A stretch of DNA of 64,000 nucleotides from NCBI RefSeq assembly GCF_032854445.1, contig NC_088305.1, forward strand, positions 31,952,628 to 32,016,627, in the 5' to 3' direction. Below, one piece after another: positions 48,698 to 62,300 of the stretch. Below the pieces are notes generated by a model. The model saw only the letters and a list, made by a program, of their open reading frames with translations, was not told where the DNA came from and searched no databases. The stretch comes from Liolophura sinensis (taxonomy: Eukaryota; Mollusca; Polyplacophora; Chitonida; Chitonidae). Numbering within the stretch: position 1 is the first letter of the stretch; each line of letters opens with the position of its first letter. Position numbers and translations under genes: made by a program.

Positions 48698-51191
48698 TCA
48701 GACTTTCCTCAAAATCACACCAATTCTGATATCCAGGTAAGAAAAAAGTTATTATATTAGACTAATCCCTAATCAACTTTATTACGAAGACACCCATACT
48801 AGTTTCTGAAGGTAACAAAGACGCCTTGATTGCAACCGCCAATGTAAGTAACTTTTGTATGTGCTACCAACTACGCCACTACACACCAAATACACACCGT
48901 GCGACTGTGCCAGACTTAATTTCGCATTTACTGGCACTAATATTAATGTGAATTTGAAAAAGGGGCTCTGAATGGGTGGAAGGTGGACTTTGAATAATTT
49001 GTAAAGCGCCACATAGTGGTTAGAAATCAAGCAGGAATGGCGAAATCCCTTCAACATTATATTCACGTGTTATAATAAAAACATATTAATAGCTTAATTC
49101 TATTCAGAAATTCATTTCATTAAACATAGCTGCTTACGCAGCGATGCCGGTTTCCAAACCGTTATTTCCGGCCTACTCAGCGTCACTGGCGGTTAACTGA
49201 ATGATGTCTTTATGCACTGGGATGTAAACAACTGAAAGAAAGTTTACATTTTTCTTAACCATCAATATATTCTACACATCTGCACAATGTATAGTATGTA
49301 CATGTAAATGTGTCAAAAAATTGATCGTTTGGATTAACACAGTTCTACGATTTTCTGCATTACAGCTCTAGTAGTTTTTGTCACGTGACAATCACATACG
49401 GAGGAAATAGGATATTTCGCAATTTGATCGCAAGTTGCGACAAACGTATACATCGCAGGAAAAAAATAAGACCAGATTCGTGATCAGGTCATCAAACTAT
49501 CTGGAATGTTCTTAACGGTTTAGAATCTTCAAATTTATTTTTATTTTTGTTTTCACCCGACATCACCTCGGCTATATCAACTTAAACCTAATGTGCTTAT
49601 ATATTTGCATATTTAGAATCAGCGTCCAAATCTGCATCAAACAGGACTATTTTCCACACTGAATTTTCAACAGTGTTAAATTATTAGTGAGTTTTCTTTT
49701 TACCCACGTGGCCTTTTCCACTTGCAGAACTGTACTACCAGTTGAGTCGCATCTGTCGCTCTGGAGAGGAAGATAATTTTCGTTCTGCATTAAAATGATA
49801 TTTAGTAAAACCATCTCCTGACTCACAACCAATCATTGGAAGCGGGATCAGTAAGTTATGCGACTCTTATCCTTGACGCACACAATGTTATTTTCAATCT
49901 CAACACGTGAGAAAGTACATAAGTAACTTGACATATGTCGGTGGTTTATCTCCATCCATAACTTTGACCATCATCGTACAACTGAATGCAAGAATGCAAC
50001 TGAATGGTTCAAGCTTAAAGCAACACCGGCAACATTTCAGCCATATCGTGGCGATCATGTAAGTGAAAACTCCTTGAGTATATCGACAAAAAAACAACGA
50101 ATCAATCCATCAATCCATCAGTCAATCAACCCAGTAAGGGTACATTTGCAGCGCTTAATTTCTTACGCAGGAATAAAAATGAGTATGCAATCCACAACCC
50201 CAGCATTTCATAAAACACATGAAAGAGTATCATTTTATTCCTGATTTGAGATAACAAAGTACTTAATATTTAGCTCAGTCACAATGATACATGAACCCTC
50301 AGTAAAAAAATATAACATTTACATCTGTATATTTACATCATATGTTTCTGAGCATATCGCAGTATCACCTGTTTACGGTATATACAAAGCAATGTTAATC
50401 ATATATCATGGTTGAACGATTTATTACGTGTTTCACATCGGGATGTGAATTCCGGCCTCCACAGTCCAGCGCTGTACCAACTAAGTTACAGGGAAATTCC
50501 CACTACCTTCTGCTAGCATTAGCAGTGTTAACTGTGCTCTCCCAAGACACACCCACGTTCACAGGCCCAGATCCCTACGCTTCTTAGAACTTCTTTATAG
50601 CTACGGCACCAGTGTAATAGTTAAATGATTTGCTTTTTGGTCACACCAATACTGAAAATCTGCTCCAGTCACACAAAGGTGTATAACTGCTCTCTACACT
50701 GTGGGAGGTTAATTTCCATAAAGTCGGAGGGCACTGCGATCGGAAATAAAATACTCCTATGTCAAGTACGTGTGGGCCTACAAATACCATACATCATAAA
50801 CAAAAACTGCAGCCTTTCTCTAGTTCCGAACTTGGACAAGGAAATTGTAAACTTCCCTGCTCTCACTGTTCATTGGCCAATCGATCAAAGACTCTCGTTT
50901 ATTGACGTTTGTTGAGGACAACTGAGCGACAACTGGTTTTCTACCATTATGGTGTACGTGTCACATGTCACAAGTTGAAAAGTTCCTTAGTGGCTTATCA
51001 AAGTTCGGTCGTTCTCTGCGGACATTTCGTTTTCATCCACCCATATAAATTTGGCATTTCACAGGCTGGTGGTCATGTTGCGCTCAATTGTTTTGATATT
51101 TTGTGAGAAAAATGCAAGCTATAAAGGCACATGTTGTTGTAAGTTGTCTAGATACAAGATTCACCTGATCTGAGCACAAGAGTCTCCAGTC
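48698..51191. other. Unassigned 3' flank of the BTB gene
   Basis: No gene recognised. A minus-strand tRNA-like string (TAACTTAGTTGGTACAGCGC) at about 50495-50465 may be an isolated SINE head. Confidence 0.3.
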
Positions 51192-53339
51192 TTATCGCCA
51201 CCGATGGAATGAAAGTCCTTTAATAATAGCCTCACCTTTACCTTCAAAAGTCGTAATGATGTCGCGATATTGGAACTTCTCCAACGGTTTCTTGTTAGAC
51301 AGCAAGTCGTAGCAGTCACAAATTTCGTTGCATTCGCATTCGTTATAGCTTGAATTAATTTTAAGAAGCACTTCAAATTTCATACCAGGAGAGATGAATA
51401 TTGGCTTGTCAAAATCAATAATCACGTCGTAAATAGACTCCTTCGCTGCTTTGGGGCCCGGTTTGTCGGATGGTGGGCGCTGGTGGTGTTTGACCGCCTT
51501 GTCATATACGAGCAGGGCTTCGTCCGAGCTTATGTCATAAATCTGCAACCAACCTTCTAAGTTTCCAGAACAACCGCACCGCTGGATGCTTCCCTTGAAT
51601 GAAACACCTGTGAAAACTAGTTTCTGGTCACAGGAGAACTCAAACTTGTCCTCCAGACCTTGGTACCAGAATCGACAATGTCCGTCCTCCTCGAACCTCA
51701 ATATTTCGATGTGACTTCTGTCGTTGCGCGGCGTACTATTGAACTCCTCGCTAACGGTGTTCCGGCTTGTGAACATCTGAAAGAGTTTGATAGTTTCCTC
51801 AGTCGATAGCAAACCCAAAGGTGATCCTACAACCTCCTGCGAAAATGTCTTTTGTGGTATTATTGGGAACCGGATGAGTTTAACCAGGGGGTCGGCAACT
51901 TTTCTCCGCACCTGAAAATCTGTAGGATCAAGAGACAACCTGTGACATTCAGCTTCAGTCCAGGCCACGACTGCTTGGTAAATGGCTGCCTCGTCAGCTT
52001 GAAGGGAATTTCCCCTCAAAATTCGCTCGACGTTTGAGCGGGATAGCGATAAGAAGCCGTCAGATTTGATCACCTCCCTGGCGTAGCAGTCGATTATCGC
52101 AAGACATTGATACTGTAAGCATTCCACTCCAAACAAAGTGGCGTTTTCCAAAAGCTCGCACGCATTATACATTGTTACGGTATTCACAAGATACTCCGAG
52201 CACTTGTCAGTTAAGCCAGGGACGCAGTACTTGTGGGAAGCTTTTATGATCCCAAGAACATCTTTTCTCAGTAAATCCACGTCGTCGGTATAAATATATC
52301 TGATTAAACAAAGGAAGTGCACTACATTAGATACTTATGCACATTAACAGTGTTGACCATTCCAGGCCAATAACCACAAGACTAATTCCAAACTAACGCT
52401 CAACATTACCTACCAAAGAATTCAGAAAGTATATAAAGTAGGAAAATAGGACGGATTCATGCGAAGCGAAGCAGTTAACAGATTTCAATAATTCCCATCC
52501 TTGAATCAACTAGGCTAGCGGTATATACCGCCACGCCTAGATTCAAGCTTTTCGACTTTTGATAGGAAGGTCAGAATAACACTTTTCCAGCTTATAGTGT
52601 TAAGTGGCTTATTTTGTGGACTGTACTTTTTTTATATATAGAACCTTAAATCAGCATTGGTATTCTTTAGCTAATAGGAACGGTTACATGCAATGCTGTG
52701 GATTTTTCAGACAGCTTTGCCTGTTTGCGTCTAGACTTGTAACGTTTGATTCGCCAACAGGAATCGCAAATTCGAACCTGTTACATCTGGAACTGGTATA
52801 TAATTGGGCCTAGAACTGTTGTAGAAAACGGTTGACCTCCGTCTGTCATATACCGGGACTGTATCCACACACATACGTAGAGAGCTGTTTAATCTGGCCA
52901 TCCACATTGCCGGACGAGAGAAAGCCAGTCTAAATGGAGGCGGCTTTATTTGGGTCACTAACATATCTAAGGATGACCAGAGCCTGCCTTAAACCACCGT
53001 TTTTCCCCAGTCTAACCACGGCTAATTTGGTTTTTGATTTTTTAGAGCTAATGCTTACCTTAGCATAGCCCTAAATGCTGATGAGTCTATGTCCGTGATA
53101 TCCACGTGGTCTGCCCCATCTGCCAGAGGACCGTAGAACATCGCTTCGAAGACGGGACTTCTGACGGCGAGGATCAGGCGGTGAGCTCGTGCTGTTTGGA
53201 GCGGCGTCTCTTCCACAAAGCGGAACTGAATGTCCATGAGGTGCTCATTGTCCAAGCAGTACTCCAGACAGCCCTTCATGCCTTTCCTATCACGCCAGTC
53301 CTCCATCCTCACGTCCCTTACAGACATTCTGGCAAACAT
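51192..53339 (-). CDS. BTB-BACK-PHR protein (BTBD1/2/3/6 family), two exons
   Basis: Exon 1 is 53339-53059 and exon 2 is 52299-51192. The donor is CTAAG|GTAAGC (53058-53057) and the acceptor TTTAATCAG (52301-52300). They join in phase (AG+A, Arg) into 462 aa ending HRWR with TAA 51194-51192. Order: BTB/POZ (about residues 30-120, LMDIQFRFVEE, AHRLILAVRSPVFEAMFYG, YIYTDDVDL), BACK (about 130-235, YNACELLENATLFG, DEAAIYQAVVAWTEAE), then a PHR domain (about 290-460, SCDQKLVFTGVSFKG, SPGMKFEVLLKIN). Relatives act as Cullin-3 substrate adaptors, BTB binding Cullin-3 and PHR the substrate. Length fits the family. No lesion is seen. An in-frame ATG four codons downstream is an alternative start. It is the only intact host gene in the window. 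Confidence 0.92.
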
Positions 53340-56300
53340 ACCCGTTTGACTTTTGTATTGGATATTTCACAGATGTGTCTATCAGATACCGATATTACAA
53401 TTTTAAACTGCTAACTATTTCTACTTCTGTTGACTTATTTATTTATTATTAATATTTGTTTATTTGACTGGTGTTCAAGATTGTTTCACTTATACGATGG
53501 TGGGCAGCAATATGGCGGGAGGAAAGTATAGCTTATATGTTGTACACTCATTAATATTTTACTTATACAATGCTGGGTGTTTAAACGATGCCTTATCAGT
53601 TTGTCTGCAAAAACCTGTATCGTTCTCGGTTCACAGTTACGTTGATATGGCCATTGGCTCTCTTTTGGTTTTCAGCTATTTTATTTCCGCGTAACCGGTG
53701 AATTGCGTCCACCGCACAGAGAGCGAAAACAGAGTGAAAATAGGTCCTTGTTAGTTTGTATCCGTTAAGGTTTCTTTCTAGCAGTTAATAAAAATGTTTG
53801 GATATTAAAAAGTCATTCGTCTTCCACACCCATAATGGCTTAAGCAAAATTAAAACAACAGACATGTTAAATGCATTTTATAGGACCTCAGTTGTCTGGA
53901 ATTACCCACAATGCTGTGTTGTCATTACATTTCATAAAAAATTCGCCCGAAGAAAGAAAACGCAGGAATGCAATTCTAGCAACGATATCGCTGAAATATT
54001 GCCGATGTTGCTTTAAGCCATAATAATTCCTTCATGCAGGATGCAATGTAAGAGTAGAGAACCACAAGAAGAGAAAACCACAACAGCGACGACATTGTCA
54101 CAAATGATCTCACCTAACTGGTGGATTACAGCCCGTAAGTGTCGCGACATGGGGCAGCGTGTGGTATACTCTCCAACACACATGCGGCATACTCTCCAGC
54201 ACACATGCTGCATACTCTCCAAAACACATGCTGCATACTCTCCAAAAGCATGCGACACGCGGTATACCACACATGCAACATACTCTCCAACCACACATGC
54301 AGCATACTCTCCAACACACATGCTGCATACTCTCCAAAACACATGCTGCATACTCTCCAAAAGCATGCGACACGCGGTATACCACATATGCAACATACTC
54401 TCCAACCACACATGCAGCATACTCTCCAACACATATGCGGCATTCTCTCCAACACACGGCTTACTCTCCAGCACAGAAGCGGTGAATTCTCCAATACACG
54501 GTATACTCCCCAACACACATGCGACACACTCTCTAAAACACATGCAGCATACTTTCCAACGCACATGCGACACACTCTCCAACACACATGCTGCATACTG
54601 TACAACACACATGCGGCATACTCTCCAAAAGCATGCGACACGCGGTATACCACACATGCAGCATACTCTCCAACCACACATGCGGCATACTCCCCAACAT
54701 ATATGCGGCATACTCTACAACAGATGTGCGGCATATTCCACAACAGATATGCGGCATTCTCTCCAACAGATGTGCGGCATATTCCACAACAGATATGCGG
54801 CATTCTCTCCAACATACTCCAACATACTGCAGCATACTGTCCAACACACATCCGGCGTGCTCTTCAACACACATGCGGTGTACTGTCCAACACACGTGCG
54901 ACATATTCTCCAAAACACATGCGACATACTCTCCAACACACATGTGGCATACTCTCCAACACACATGCGGCATACATTCCAACACACATGCGGCATAATC
55001 TCCAACACACATGCAACATACTCTCCAGCACACATGAGACATACTCTCCAACACACGGCATACCCTCCAACACACATGCGGCATTCTCTCCAACACACAT
55101 GAGGCATAACCTACAACACACATGCGGCTTTCTCTCCAACACACATGCGGCATACTCTCCAATATACATGCGGCATACTCTTCAACACACATGCAGTGTA
55201 ATCTCCAGCACACATGCGGCATATTCTCCGAAACACATGCGGCACCCTCCCCAAGACTCATGCGATATACTCTCCAACACACATGCGGTATACTCTCCAA
55301 CACAACATATGCGGCATTCTCTCCAACACACGGCATACTCTCCAACATAGAGGCGGTGTATTCTTCAATGCACGCAGACTCCCCATCACGCATACGACAC
55401 AATCTCCTACATACATGCGGCATACTTTCTAACACACATGCGACACGCGGTATACCACACATGCGGCACACTCTCCAACACACATGCGGTATACTCTCCA
55501 ACACAACATATGCGGCATTCTCTCCAACACACGGCATACTCTCCAACATAGAGGCGGTGTATTCTTCAATGCACGGCAGACTCCCCATCACGCATACGAC
55601 ACAATCTCCTACATACATGCGGCATACTTTCCAACACACATGCGACACGCGGTATGCCACACATGCGGCATACTCTCCAACACAAATGCGTCACACATGC
55701 GGCATAGTCTCCAACACATATGCGGCATACTCTACAATAGACATGTGGCATACTCTCCAACACACATGAATATCTTAAAGCTACAGATGGCATACATTCT
55801 TTGTTTGAATGCCTGGTAGGTCACCTAGACAATTAAGCCCAACCACAACTATGTGTGATAGCGATTTGTATTTTTGGCTTGTTTCTGTTGCTATATTGTA
55901 CTTTCGGGAAATTATAGTGTGTTTATTGTTGAAATCTCGGGTTCTAACTGTTAATTATGTGTGTATGTCAGGACTATGTCTCAGAAAGTCCATCTCTCTG
56001 GCTGGAGGTGCTTGAAAGCGTGTAACGTAACGAGGTTTTTATAGGGATTTTACCCTTTGTGAGGTTTCATATCTGATTTTACCTTCATAGGCGTGGAGTT
56101 TTCTCCCTTCTTTCGTTGTTGTTGCTTGTCTTTGTTATACACACGCATTGCATTCCACGTATCGCGGGACAAAAACAAAAAACAGGAAATCCCTTTGGCG
56201 ACATTAATTTGTAGCGATCTCCTGATACGCTGACGGCGGAAGTGCAGTTCGCACTCAAACCAGGCCTTTTCCTCCTCGACTCGCCGATCGCATAACATTT

Positions 56301-59300
56301 TATGGGAAAAATGATAATTAATGAGATATAAATATTACTGTGTGGCAGCTTCAAATTTGCTGTGATGACTGTGTCCAGGAAGAATGAGGTTCTCTGAAAT
56401 CAAACAATTGACGGCCCACGTCCAATACCCACATACACAGCACACCATACCAAGTCACTAAGTCCATGCATTTGCATTTTTCAGTCATCAGGCATTTTCT
56501 TCTTGCTATGTGTCTTCTAAATACTGTATTTAAATTACATTAATGTTAATGTATTGTAGTAAACTGCATCCTGTGTTTTAGCTCTCTTAGACGTAAACTT
56601 AGTCTGACAGGTCTCTACTCTGCTGTTATGCAGTCGAGCAGGAGAACCCAACTTACCATTCCCCATTCACCGCATGTATAACTGGCAAACTTTGTACCCA
56701 AATCTTGTAACACCGAAGCGGTCACTAGCGTCAAGACAGGTGAAGAGACAGGAAGGGATGTCAGAAAATACCAAATCTCTGTCCCTTTTGTGCAGCTTCT
56801 GAATCTATTAGTACTTGATGCATATACATTCTTTTTATTTAAAATATGTTTAACATCAATCTAACGATCACCTGACACAGTGTTATTGGTGAATGCTGAC
56901 TATAGTTCCGCACGAGGACACAAGTCAGTGTGGGTCGTTCAGGTTCCAGAGGTAAGCATGTCTAGTCGTGTCCACGATGTCAAATGAGCATATTAAGAGG
57001 CACATACTTACAGCTTGAGCCCGTCCTGATAATTAATATGCACTGGTTCCCCAAGTCATCTGCTTCTAGAAAAACAGACATTACATCTCAACGTAATGTT
57101 AACCTTGAATCAAACGCCTTAAACCTATGTGGGCCATTTTTAGAATTCAAACCATAGGCAAGTACAAGATGGCTTTTTAAATAAATTGTTGACAATGAAA
57201 TCCAATGACCAAAGTACCCGTACATGTAAAGCAACAAAAAACAGGGGAAACACAGAACAAATTCTCAACGCAATTCTCAAAGTTCCCTGGGAGGACATTT
57301 TCGAACGATCAGCTTGTACCTTAAAGGAGCCACGAGGTACGACACATAACAGGCGTCAGTTTGTCTTCCCGATTCAAAAGTTTCCACGGCTGGATTATTG
57401 TTAGAAAGGGATCACCGGGGCAGGTTTTAAAACTTTTGAGAACAGCATAATGTACGGATTCAGTGTAGACTACACACTTAGGACCGGCCCAAGCTGTAAA
57501 GACAATTAAAGTGATGCTCCTGGAGTTAAATTAATCAAATAATCGTTATCAGTGTAACCCTGCCTTGATTCTAACACACCTAGCTTATGTTTATCTATTT
57601 ATTTGATTCGTGTTTTACACCCTACTCAAGAATATTTCACTTATACGACGGTGGCCAGCATTATGGCGGGGGGAAAGTATAGCTTATGTGTTGTGCACTC
57701 GTTAATATTTTGCTCGGTGTTTAAACCGTGAATTATTATCAGTTTGTTTGCAAAAGCCTGTTTTATTCTCACTTAATTATTACGATGATTTAGTGACTGG
57801 CTATCTTTGGGTTTCAGCTATTTTATCACCAATGGGTCTGCAAAAGCGTGCTTCTTCTCCAGAGAATAAGACTACAGCACAGAGAGCAAAATCAGATCAG
57901 CGACCATTGTATGCTAGTTGGGAGTCACATGTAACCCGGTAAACCCGGCTTTTTGTCACTTTATCTCGGTTAAGCCTTTATTCTACCGGTTCACGTAAAT
58001 GCGAAAATAATAGCAACATAAACACCCTTAAGCACCATGGTTAATTTGCAGTGAGATTGAATGCCTTCACTGGTTTAGAATTGCGCAAAATCCTGTGTTG
58101 ATTGCGATGATTCATTTCATGATTGGCATTATCAACATTGTCATGTAAATACGGAAGTGTCATGACAAAAACATAGCCATGTTTCTACTTCCTGAAGTTA
58201 CATGCACACTAAAGTAGGTGTTCTGTTTCAATCTGGAAACCTGTCCTGGTGCTTTAATGAATACAAAAAACAGCAACTTTTTATTGTAAAAATTTCGGAT
58301 GTTCACATGGTAATGTGGTGAATGTTTTCGATAAACACAAAGAGTCCAGTAAGCATGAGTGTTTTTGTATTGAGTGTAAAAAGCCAATAAACATGTAAAT
58401 ACGATAATAAACATGTGATATGTTTACACAGCATGCGACATGTAACATTTACATGTTTTTACACATAATATAAAAACATGCATGCTCACTGGGCTATTTG
58501 TGTTTATCGAAAACAACCACCGCATTACGATGTAAACGTTCAACATGTTTACAATAAGTAAACAAGGTTTTTCATGAATAAAACACCAGGTCAGGTTTCC
58601 AAAGTGAAACAGAAATGTGTTTAAAAACGAAACCCTTTTTGAATTTATATTCAGTATAAATAGCATAGTGGTTGTTTCGCAACCTTCCTTCATATAATGA
58701 CTCACAGATCCCCTACATGTACCTACCTCTTCTCACCTCTTCGTACAGTCAAGTCATACCTCCCAAGCCTACCTCTCTTTTCCTCGACATGGCAGTGAAG
58801 TTATACCGATTACCCAACAACATGAATGCCTCCCAAACCAACCTCTCCCATCTTCTTCGTGACAGTGAAAATATACCGGTTACCCAACAACACGTATGCC
58901 TCCAAAACCTACTCCCTTCTCTTCTTCGTGTCATTCAAGTTATATCGGTTATCTAACAACACGTGCGCTTCCCAAAGCTAAGTTAAACCTCGGGTATGAA
59001 CGCACCTAGAAAGGATACTCACCGTCAGTTACATGAAGTTGACGACTCTTCTTCCCAGACGTACAGCACAAAGTCTCTTTTTCGGAACTAGGTTGTAAAT
59101 TCGTCACCCTCATAAATCCAGATTGCTGTCTCACCGGTGGGCACAAGAGTGTGCTGTGTACATAAAGACGTATGATTTTTTGCCCGCTGCTTACTTCTAT
59201 ACACTAGAGAGAGAACACGCAAAGCGAGCATGTACATGTGTGTGTGTGTGCTTGTGCAGCGCCCTACATATACAGCTACAGAATATGACAGCCCGCCGAA

Positions 59301-62300
59301 CCTGTGTACTGACAAACAAATACGTTACACCCGACCTACATAAAATATCACATAGTATACATACATATGTACACACATGGGCAACGCCTTACAAAATTCT
59401 TTGTTTGCTCTAGCCGTATGTGGCACTCGCAAGTTTTCATAAAAAAAACTCGGCTATACTCCACGTAGTTCTGTATAAAAGGGCAGGCACAAGTATAACG
59501 GGTAACACTCAAAAACCAGCATATTTTAAAAATAGTATGTCTAGAAAACTACATGTATGTACGTTTTTATCTATAAATATTTATGACAATTAAATTTATA
59601 CTTTATGATAAGGGCCAAAGGCCCTCAAACATTTTATGACAACATCGCCAGCAATATAAACAATATATAGAGTTGACTGTGTGGAATCTTTGTCGAACAT
59701 GGGCAAAGTTTACACATTCAACCAGGATATGTTTGATGCCGTATTCAGCATCACATCCAATACAGTCTGGAACAGAGCCCCTATCAAGAATAAAATTGTG
59801 AGTCAGACAAGAATGCCCAATACGACATCTCGTTAAAACTACTTGATCTCTACTAGACATATTGTGGGTATACAAATTAAAGGCCAATGACGGGGTAAAC
59901 ACTGCAGTTTTTACGGCCATGAAGGTCCCGATCACACTGCCAAACACAGGATACCCACGCAGGTTGGAACCATGCTCGCAGCAATTGTTTTTCACTTTAT
60001 CTTTAGTAGACTTTTACAAATGCTGCCTCTTCCAGTTTTGGACTGGGGGCTTTACATCTTTAAACTGTTGAAAATTTAGACATCACACGATCATTTTTCT
60101 TGCATCGAAAGCGGTTGTCAGCATAAATGAGGCAGCAACTAGTTAAAGGAAATGAACTAATCTCTGGTCAATACTTAAGAGTAATGGATATTTAGGCGTT
60201 GCGTTTTTCACAGCTGTCATGGCAGAGTGGTTACGACGTTGGGCTAGAAATCCAATAATCAATGCCAGCGGAGGTTCGAACCCTGCTGGCAACGGTAGAA
60301 TCTGTTGTAAAATATATATTTTTAACATTTTTTCATGTTTAAGGTTCACGGACTGAGATATGGTTTAGGAAATTTTCCTGGCCTTGATCCATTTTCTTTC
60401 ACGTGAAATTTTACTTCTAACACGCACGAAGAAGGTGATTTTTGATAAAATGGCTCAAATGTAATCAATCACATTCCTTCTAAACGTAAATCACATACTT
60501 TCTAAGCGCCTCTGTTACCTAATGGATAAGGCACCTACCTCCTAGTGGTTTGGAGTCCCGTTGGAGGTGCAGGAATCATGTCCTGTCACTTTTCACTTCA
60601 TTTCTCTCCAGCAGTTAATGCCTCTAATGCAAAGCTAAATGTCGATTAGTCTGAGATACATTCAGTTGGAGTTGCTGTTGATGACACTGAGGAAATTGAA
60701 AGTATTCCAATTAATAAAGACTATTCTTTATTTACTTTTGGAGTATACATGGGCTCCAACTAAGTAAGGTGTGAGGACAAGAATTTTAAAGAAAAATTAA
60801 TCATGGTATGTGATCACAGAGACGCTTAACGCTACGTGGAAATGAGTGTGTTCTTAAGGCGTTGGACTCAAAATTCAATGGGCAATTCCCGTGCAGATTC
60901 TAACCTTACTTGCAGCGGGAGAATGTTTTCTAAAACATATTTTTTGTAAAACATAATTTTTAAATTCTTTTTTCTTGCAAGCTCACAGGCTGAGATCTGC
61001 CTTCGGAAACATCCCTGGCCTTGTTCCATTCTCCCAAGCAAAGAAATAGTTTATCAAAAAATAACTTTTTTGCAACTTTCATAAGATTAAGTTACCTTGA
61101 ACACGCATACAGAAGATGATGTTTGATAAAATGGCTTAAATACGATCAGCTATAAGTCACATTTATCCTAAACGCCTCTTTGGCCTAAGGGATAAGGCAC
61201 CGGCCTCCTCACCCGGGGATTGCGAGTTGGAGTCCCGCTGGAGATGCAGAAATTATACACACAGGTTCGAACCCTGCTCGCAACGGTAGAATGCTTTGTA
61301 AAACATATTTTTCAAATTCTTTCCTCTTGCGGGCAAACTAGCTGAGATATAGTTAAGGAAATTTTCCTGGCCTTCCTTCATTCTCTAAAGCAATAAAATA
61401 TTTGATTAAAAATAATTTTTTTTGCAACATGTACTTGATATCGTTTTGAACGCACAACGTACAAAGAAGGTGTTTTTTGATAAAATGGCTAAAAAAATGA
61501 AGTAAATCACATTCCTTCTAGTCCCCTCTGTGGCCTCTGCAATGCAGTTTATTTATTTATTTATTTATTTATGTATTTGACTAGTGTTTTACGCCGTACT
61601 CAAGAATATTTCACTTATACGACGGCGGCCAGCATTATGGTGGGAGTAAACCTGGCAGAGCTTGCTGAAAGACCTTCCCACTTACGGCCGGAGAGGAAGC
61701 CAGCATGAGCTGGACTTGAACTGACAGCGAGTGTTTATTGCAAGGTCACATGGCCCGTGACTATTACTATTCCGGAATGTGACGTGTGTGGCAATGCTGT
61801 GGACAGATGTTTTTGTGCGTCCCCATTGTGATTCTACGCGTGTGGCAATGCTGTGGACAGATGTTTTTGTGCGTCCCCATTGTGATTCTACGCGTGTGGC
61901 AATGCTGTGGACAGATGTTTTTGTGCGTCCCCATTGTGATTCTACGCGTGTGGCAATGCTGTGGACAGATGTTTTTGTGCGTCCCCATTGTGATTCTACG
62001 CGTGTGGCAATGCTGTGGACAGATGTTTTTGTGCGTCCCCATTGTGATTCTACGCGTGTGGCAATGCTGTGGACAGATGTTTTTGTGCGTCCCCATTGTG
62101 ATTCTACGCGTGTGGCAATGCTGTGGACAGATGTTTTTGTGCGTCCCCATTGTGATTCTACGCGTGTGGCAATGCTGTGGACAGATGTTTTTGTGCGTCC
62201 CCCATTGTGATTCTACGCGTGTGGCAATGCTGTGGACAGATGTTTTTGTGCGTCCCCATTGTGATTCTACGTGTGTGGCAATGCTGTGGACAGATGTTTT